DNA of 8,594 nucleotides, from the NCBI GenBank assembly GCA_900756945.1, contig CAAELZ010000039.1:1-8594 (forward strand), given 5' to 3'. The notes beneath the pieces are model-generated. The model did not search any database and was not told where the DNA came from. It saw only the letters and a list, made by a program, of their open reading frames with translations. Every line of letters starts with the position of its first letter. Position 1 is the first letter of the stretch. Position numbers and translations under genes: made by a program. Shown piece by piece: positions 5,500-8,594 of this stretch. This DNA is from an uncultured Collinsella sp. Its GTDB lineage: Bacteria > Actinomycetota > Coriobacteriia > Coriobacteriales > Coriobacteriaceae.

Positions 5500-5584
5500 T
5501 GGCCGCATTGTCCGGGTTTGCCCGACGTGTTTGCGTTTTCAAAATGTCCCGAATCGGCGGGGCGATTCAGAATACAATAGCCAC

Positions 5585-5681
5585 AGGAAACGACGCACCC
5601 CGCGTAAGTGTACGAGAGCGCGAGCGAGCAGTTTCCGGTGTTGTTAAATGTCCGGACTCCGAACCACGGGCATTTTAATTT
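5585..5681 (+). ncRNA. Orphan antitoxin-like RNA, copy B
   Basis: The TACAAT -10 (5573-5578) and the GGAAAC/GTTTCC stem are kept. The inner stem is weakened by one mismatch (CCCGCG against CGCGAG), the loop has changed from gtgatcgaaag to gtgtacgagag, and the terminator stem (5647-5674) contains a G-U pair and a larger loop. It might still be expressed as an RNA with altered specificity, or may simply be decaying. Its matching toxin gene is broken. Confidence 0.35.
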
Positions 5682-5784
5682 GCACGCGCGGCGCAAATGC
5701 CTTCTACCGTCCGCACCGCGCGTGCGCCTACGGACCTTAATCCGAACCTCATACGAGTCAAGAAACGCGATGACGAACGTACCC
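5676..5784 (-). pseudogene. Remnant of a second small membrane peptide gene
   Basis: In the frame of the intact peptide this region encodes GTFVIAFLDSYEVRIKVRRR and the following basic tail, nearly identical to copy A. The N-terminal part with the start codon and ribosome binding site is missing beyond 5784, and the stop codon position has become TTA, so the frame runs on through the terminator. It cannot make the normal product. The break point sits just downstream of the pilin terminator. Confidence 0.75.
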
Positions 5785-5813
5785 GCATCGGACGGTAGGG
5801 GCTGGCTGCGTTA

Positions 5814-5855
5814 TCCCAAAAAAACGGGGCAAACTCCAGTGCGGAGTCTGCCCCG
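5814..5855 (-). terminator. Strong intrinsic terminator of the major pilin gene
   Basis: CGGGGCA (5825-5831) pairs with TGCCCCG (5849-5855), and after one mismatch ACTCC (5833-5837) pairs with GGAGT (5843-5847) around a 5-nt loop. On the minus strand the stem is followed by seven Ts. This is the best intrinsic terminator in the window. It lies about 100 bp after the pilin stop and separates pilin transcription from the small peptide locus and the sortase gene. Another 6-bp hairpin (5922-5943) lies between it and the pilin stop. Confidence 0.85.
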
Positions 5856-5955
5856 AAAAGAGAATGGCAAAGCAAGAACGTCAATGGACGAGAAAAGTGT
5901 CCGCAAGTCTCATGGCCATCACATCCCACCTGCCAAAGGGATGGGTGAGCGAGCG

Positions 5956-7788
5956 TTACTCCTGCTCGGACTCCTCAGCCTGCTTACGGCTGCGGATGAG
6001 GTGCGCCACGCCGATGCACAGCACCGCGCCACCAGCGATCCAAGTGAAGGTCACACCGTTGAGACCGGTCAGCGGGAGGCCGACGGACTTGGTATTGCCG
6101 ACGTTGATGGTGATCTCACCGGTGGCGGCGTTGGTGCCGGCGCCTTCCGTGCCGTTCAGTTTGTTGTCACCGGCAGTGTCGTCAAGCGTACCGAAGGCGA
6201 TGTCGTTGCGGCCCTTGTCGTACTCGGAAACCTCCGCCTTAAGCTCCGTCACCTTCATGGTCACGGCGTCATACGTCGGGGTGATCTTGAAGGTGAAGGG
6301 TTTGGCCTTGGTGTAGGAGTCGCCGGGGGCCTTGACCTCGGTCACCTTGTAGGAGCCGGCGTCGAGGCCGGAGACGGGGATCTTGCCGTCTTTGTCGGAC
6401 GTGAACGTCACGTAGTCAGGCAGGTGGTTGACGTCGGCAACGGTCACGAGCTGGCCCGCGACGACGCCCGCGGTGGGGTCGTCCTTCGAGGCGATATACT
6501 GGTCTTGAGTGTTCGAATCAGCGGACTGGATGGTGAAGACGGCGCCCGCAAGGCCCCTCTCGGTGCCCTGGTCGACCTTGTTGAGGTTGAGCTTGAACGC
6601 GAAGTCGGCGACGGTATCCTCGATCGTCTCGCCCGTGCCCTCGGCATACGGGTTGTTAGAGTACGTGAGCTTAACGGTGTTGGTGTTGCCACCCACGGTG
6701 TTCGCTGCGGTGTTGTTGCCGATAACAGCGTTCTTGTTAAGCTTGGCTTTGTAGAAGACAACGATCTCGGTGTTCTCATCAATGCTGAGGGTGCCAGTAC
6801 CGTCAGCAATGGCAGACTTCAAACCCTTTTTACCGTTGTTGTCAACAGGAAAGTCAACGGTAAGTTTCTGATTCTGGAAGCTAACCGTATAGGAAGTCGA
6901 GCTAATCTTAGTGTAGGTGTTGTTGTTCAGGGCGTACACCTCGACTGAGTTACCGACATAATCCAGACCCGTCGAAAGATTATCGGTGAATTTGTAAGCA
7001 TACGCGTCAAAGGTGGCGTAGTTGCTGGCAATCTTGCCGGTGAGCTTGCAGTTCACCTCCTGGCCGATCTGGGAGTCAGCAACGTCTTTCCATGCTTTTG
7101 AGCTCTTGATATCCGTCGCCTTCGCAGCGTCAGCATCATCGAGGATCTTCTTCTCGACCGTGGGGACGCTCTTCTTGGGCTTAATGGTTGTTGCGTTGAT
7201 GCCATCAATCACAGCATACACAGGAGCCGTAAACGCGTCGGTAGACTTTCCGTCAGGCTTACCAGGCGTCTTAGTAAGGAACAGCCAGTAACCAGCAGAG
7301 AGATCAGTAAGCTGGGCATTGTTTGCCGACGTTTCCTTCCAAGCAAGCCCAGTGCTCTTCTCAAGATTGGCGGCAATCAGACTCAGTACATTATCGTTTT
7401 TGACTTGCTCGGACGTCCCCGAGACGTGGGCATTTGCACTCAGATAGTCGGCTGCATCCTGAGCGTTCGTGCTGTCGTAATCGCTTTTTATAGTTTGAAT
7501 TGCATTAACAACAGCCCGCTGGATCGCTTGCTGCTCAGTCGTATCGGCGCCGGCCCACTCGATGCCGCTCACCGTCGTGGTTCCGTTAGTCGTAGTCACC
7601 TTAGCCTTGAAGATCCGAATGCCCTTGTAGGTAGACGACTTGGCGTAATCGGAATCACTGAACGTCACAGTCGAGCTACCATCAGCCGCAAACGCCATAC
7701 TCACCGGCGCCATAACTCCACCGAAGCTCAGCGCTGCTGTGAGGCCGGCGGTTACTGCCAGGCGTGCGATGTTCTTGCTCATGCTCAT
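5956..7788 (-). CDS. Major (backbone) pilin, LPXTG-anchored, isopeptide-domain fimbrial protein
   Basis: This 610-residue secreted protein is the likely shaft subunit of a sortase-assembled pilus. The start at 7788 is set by GGAGG (7797-7801) 8 nt upstream; an in-frame ATG at 7854 would add a polar extension and has no such site. A signal peptide (about residues 1-36) ends SMAFA-ADG. An N-terminal domain is followed by IKPKKSVPTVEKKI (lysines 203-206), where the pilin-motif lysine that attacks the next subunit should lie. A middle isopeptide-type domain (VNCKLTGKI...YAYKFTDNLSTGLDYVG) and a CnaB-like domain (about 395-508) with E-box YKVTEVKAP (Glu484) follow. The C-terminus is LPLTG (571-575), a hydrophobic helix, RSRK and an acidic tail. 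Its middle coding part is clearly lower in GC than its 3' end. It lies between a second pilin gene and the sortase. Confidence 0.93.
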   Translation of the reverse strand: MSMSKNIARLAVTAGLTAALSFGGVMAPVSMAFAADGSSTVTFSDSDYAKSSTYKGIRIFKAKVTTTNGTTTVSGIEWAGADTTEQQAIQRAVVNAIQTIKSDYDSTNAQDAADYLSANAHVSGTSEQVKNDNVLSLIAANLEKSTGLAWKETSANNAQLTDLSAGYWLFLTKTPGKPDGKSTDAFTAPVYAVIDGINATTIKPKKSVPTVEKKILDDADAAKATDIKSSKAWKDVADSQIGQEVNCKLTGKIASNYATFDAYAYKFTDNLSTGLDYVGNSVEVYALNNNTYTKISSTSYTVSFQNQKLTVDFPVDNNGKKGLKSAIADGTGTLSIDENTEIVVFYKAKLNKNAVIGNNTAANTVGGNTNTVKLTYSNNPYAEGTGETIEDTVADFAFKLNLNKVDQGTERGLAGAVFTIQSADSNTQDQYIASKDDPTAGVVAGQLVTVADVNHLPDYVTFTSDKDGKIPVSGLDAGSYKVTEVKAPGDSYTKAKPFTFKITPTYDAVTMKVTELKAEVSEYDKGRNDIAFGTLDDTAGDNKLNGTEGAGTNAATGEITINVGNTKSVGLPLTGLNGVTFTWIAGGAVLCIGVAHLIRSRKQAEESEQE

Positions 7789-7896
7789 CTTCTTTTCCTC
7801 CGTTTTCCGTTTGATTCTCATTCGATCGGTCATCATCTGTCTGTGTCTTAGCATCTACTTCGCTACGTCTCGCCCCGCTCTCTGTGGGGCTGCCAG
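7789..7896 (-). other. Intergenic leader between the two pilin genes, with a weak hairpin
   Basis: The 108-bp gap holds the ribosome binding site for the major pilin (7797-7801) and a hairpin GCCCC (7872-7876) with GGGGC (7886-7890) across 9 nt. No T tract follows on the minus strand and no clear promoter is seen, so the two pilin genes are probably cotranscribed. The hairpin might be a processing or attenuation point that sets the ratio of minor to major pilin. Confidence 0.4.
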
Positions 7897-8594
7897 CTAC
7901 TCTTTATGGCTGCCACCTCCCCGCTTGACCAGGAGCGAGACCACGACGAGCGCGGCTCCGGCGACCGCTGCGGCGGCCGCGGCGTACATTGCCATATCGC
8001 CAGTCGAGGGCATAAAGCCTCCGGTGGTAATGCTAGGGGGTGTGCCGGTGGGCGTGTTGATGAGCGACGCCTCCAGGCTGCCCGTCGACCCGTCCGCGCT
8101 GTCGGCGCGCAGGGGCGACTCGGCCGTGATGGTGAGCTTGGGCTTGGCGGCGGCCACCTGGTCGACGTCCAGACCCTCGGCCTTGACCATCACGGAGCGC
8201 GTGCCCTCAAAGGCGGTGTAGCCCTTGGGCGCCTTGAGCTCGCGGACCTCCAGCTTGCCCGAGTCCACGCCCGAGACGGTCACGTGGCCGTCCTCGCCCG
8301 TGGTGACGGTGGCCTTGCCCTCCGCATCCCACGTGCCGTCGGCCGCCAGTGTGCAGCCGCGGTCGTCGGCGATGCTCAGGACCGCCCCGGCAAGCGGCTT
8401 GTCGCCGTCGCTGCCGCGCTTGGTGAGTGCGAGATCCCAGGTGTAGGCGCACGCGTCGTCGCTCGGCGTGCGGGTGAAGCCGGCGTCGCCGGACTGGTCG
8501 GCAAAGGGAGAGCGCGGGTAGCGCAGGTAGACCTCGTTGGGGTTGCCCTTCGCGATGCCGTGGTTGCACGCGCTACTGAGCGGCGCATTGTACA
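7897..8594 (-). CDS. C-terminal part of a second pilin (minor or tip subunit), MPSTG-anchored
   Basis: Only the last 231 codons are inside the window; the frame is open to the right edge with no start. It begins with NPNEVYLRYPRSPFAD, the counterpart of the NTVKLTYSNNPYAEG segment in the major pilin, then a CnaB-like domain (YTWDLALTKRG ... LAGAVLSI ... LEVRELKAPKGYT with the E-box glutamate). The sorting signal is FMPSTGDM, followed by an Ala/Val-rich helix and VKRGGGSHKE, so Met replaces the usual Leu of LPXTG. Three cysteines occur in the secreted part, unusual for a Gram-positive pilin. Coding is uniformly GC-rich, unlike the neighbouring pilin. By position it is probably an accessory or tip pilin in one operon with the backbone. 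An apparent GTG start at 8283 is internal to this frame and not real. Confidence 0.85.
   Translation of the reverse strand, partial: YNAPLSSACNHGIAKGNPNEVYLRYPRSPFADQSGDAGFTRTPSDDACAYTWDLALTKRGSDGDKPLAGAVLSIADDRGCTLAADGTWDAEGKATVTTGEDGHVTVSGVDSGKLEVRELKAPKGYTAFEGTRSVMVKAEGLDVDQVAAAKPKLTITAESPLRADSADGSTGSLEASLINTPTGTPPSITTGGFMPSTGDMAMYAAAAAAVAGAALVVVSLLVKRGGGSHKE

Larger units (their letters stand above)
5530..5784. repeat. Direct repeat copy B (decayed peptide/RNA module)
   Basis: This block aligns to 5052-5306 with 29 mismatches in 255 bp and no net gaps. Mismatches cluster in the RNA 5' end, the hairpin loop and the terminator. The part matching the peptide coding region from 5198 on differs at only about 7 of 109 positions. 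Confidence 0.93.

Noticed and set aside
5198..5542. Longer 114-residue version of the small peptide
   Set aside because: The upstream part would cross the control region and LexA-like box; the GGAGGT at 5354-5359 fixes the start at 5347.
5608..6948. 446-codon plus-strand frame across copy B and the pilin 3' half
   Set aside because: It spans the pilin terminator and runs antisense to a clear pilin; no sensible domain.
7789..7854. Upstream ATG giving the major pilin 22 more residues
   Set aside because: The added stretch is polar and basic ahead of the signal peptide, and the GGAGG at 7797-7801 supports 7788.

Overview
The window is GC-rich with strong Shine-Dalgarno signals. It carries a complete gatCAB operon and a sortase-assembled pilus locus, both read on the minus strand. 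The protein families, a Zn-type GatB and the pilus layout suggest a Gram-positive gut actinobacterium of the Coriobacteriia, most likely Collinsella. That placement is inference from recognition, not a search.

Layout from right to left, the direction of transcription: (1) the C-terminal 231 codons of a surface pilin, running off the right edge, with CnaB-like features and an MPSTG sorting signal; (2) a complete major pilin with signal peptide, pilin-motif lysines, E-box and LPLTG anchor, followed by a strong intrinsic terminator; (3) about 1 kb holding two diverged copies (about 89% identical over 255 bp) of what looks like a type I toxin-antitoxin module. Copy A has an intact 49-codon membrane peptide gene with a perfect ribosome binding site, and a convergent structured small RNA on the other strand. 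Copy B keeps the RNA gene but has only a headless, stopless toxin remnant; (4) a class C (pilin-polymerising) sortase with its own leader; (5) an intergenic region with two strong inverted repeats and four short motif repeats; (6) gatC-gatA-gatB, joined by one-base TAATG overlaps; (7) a 141-bp palindromic element with perfect 40-bp arms, starting 5 bp after the gatB stop.

GatCAB makes Gln-tRNA(Gln) and/or Asn-tRNA(Asn) by transamidation and is housekeeping. The two pilins and the sortase would build a covalently polymerised surface fibre. The small peptide gene between pilin and sortase has a LexA-like box upstream, so it may be an SOS-responsive type I toxin. This peptide/RNA pair and its decayed partner are the most likely undescribed system here. 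No phage genes, transposase, tRNA, rRNA or CRISPR array were seen. Positions 1-49 hold nothing I can identify.
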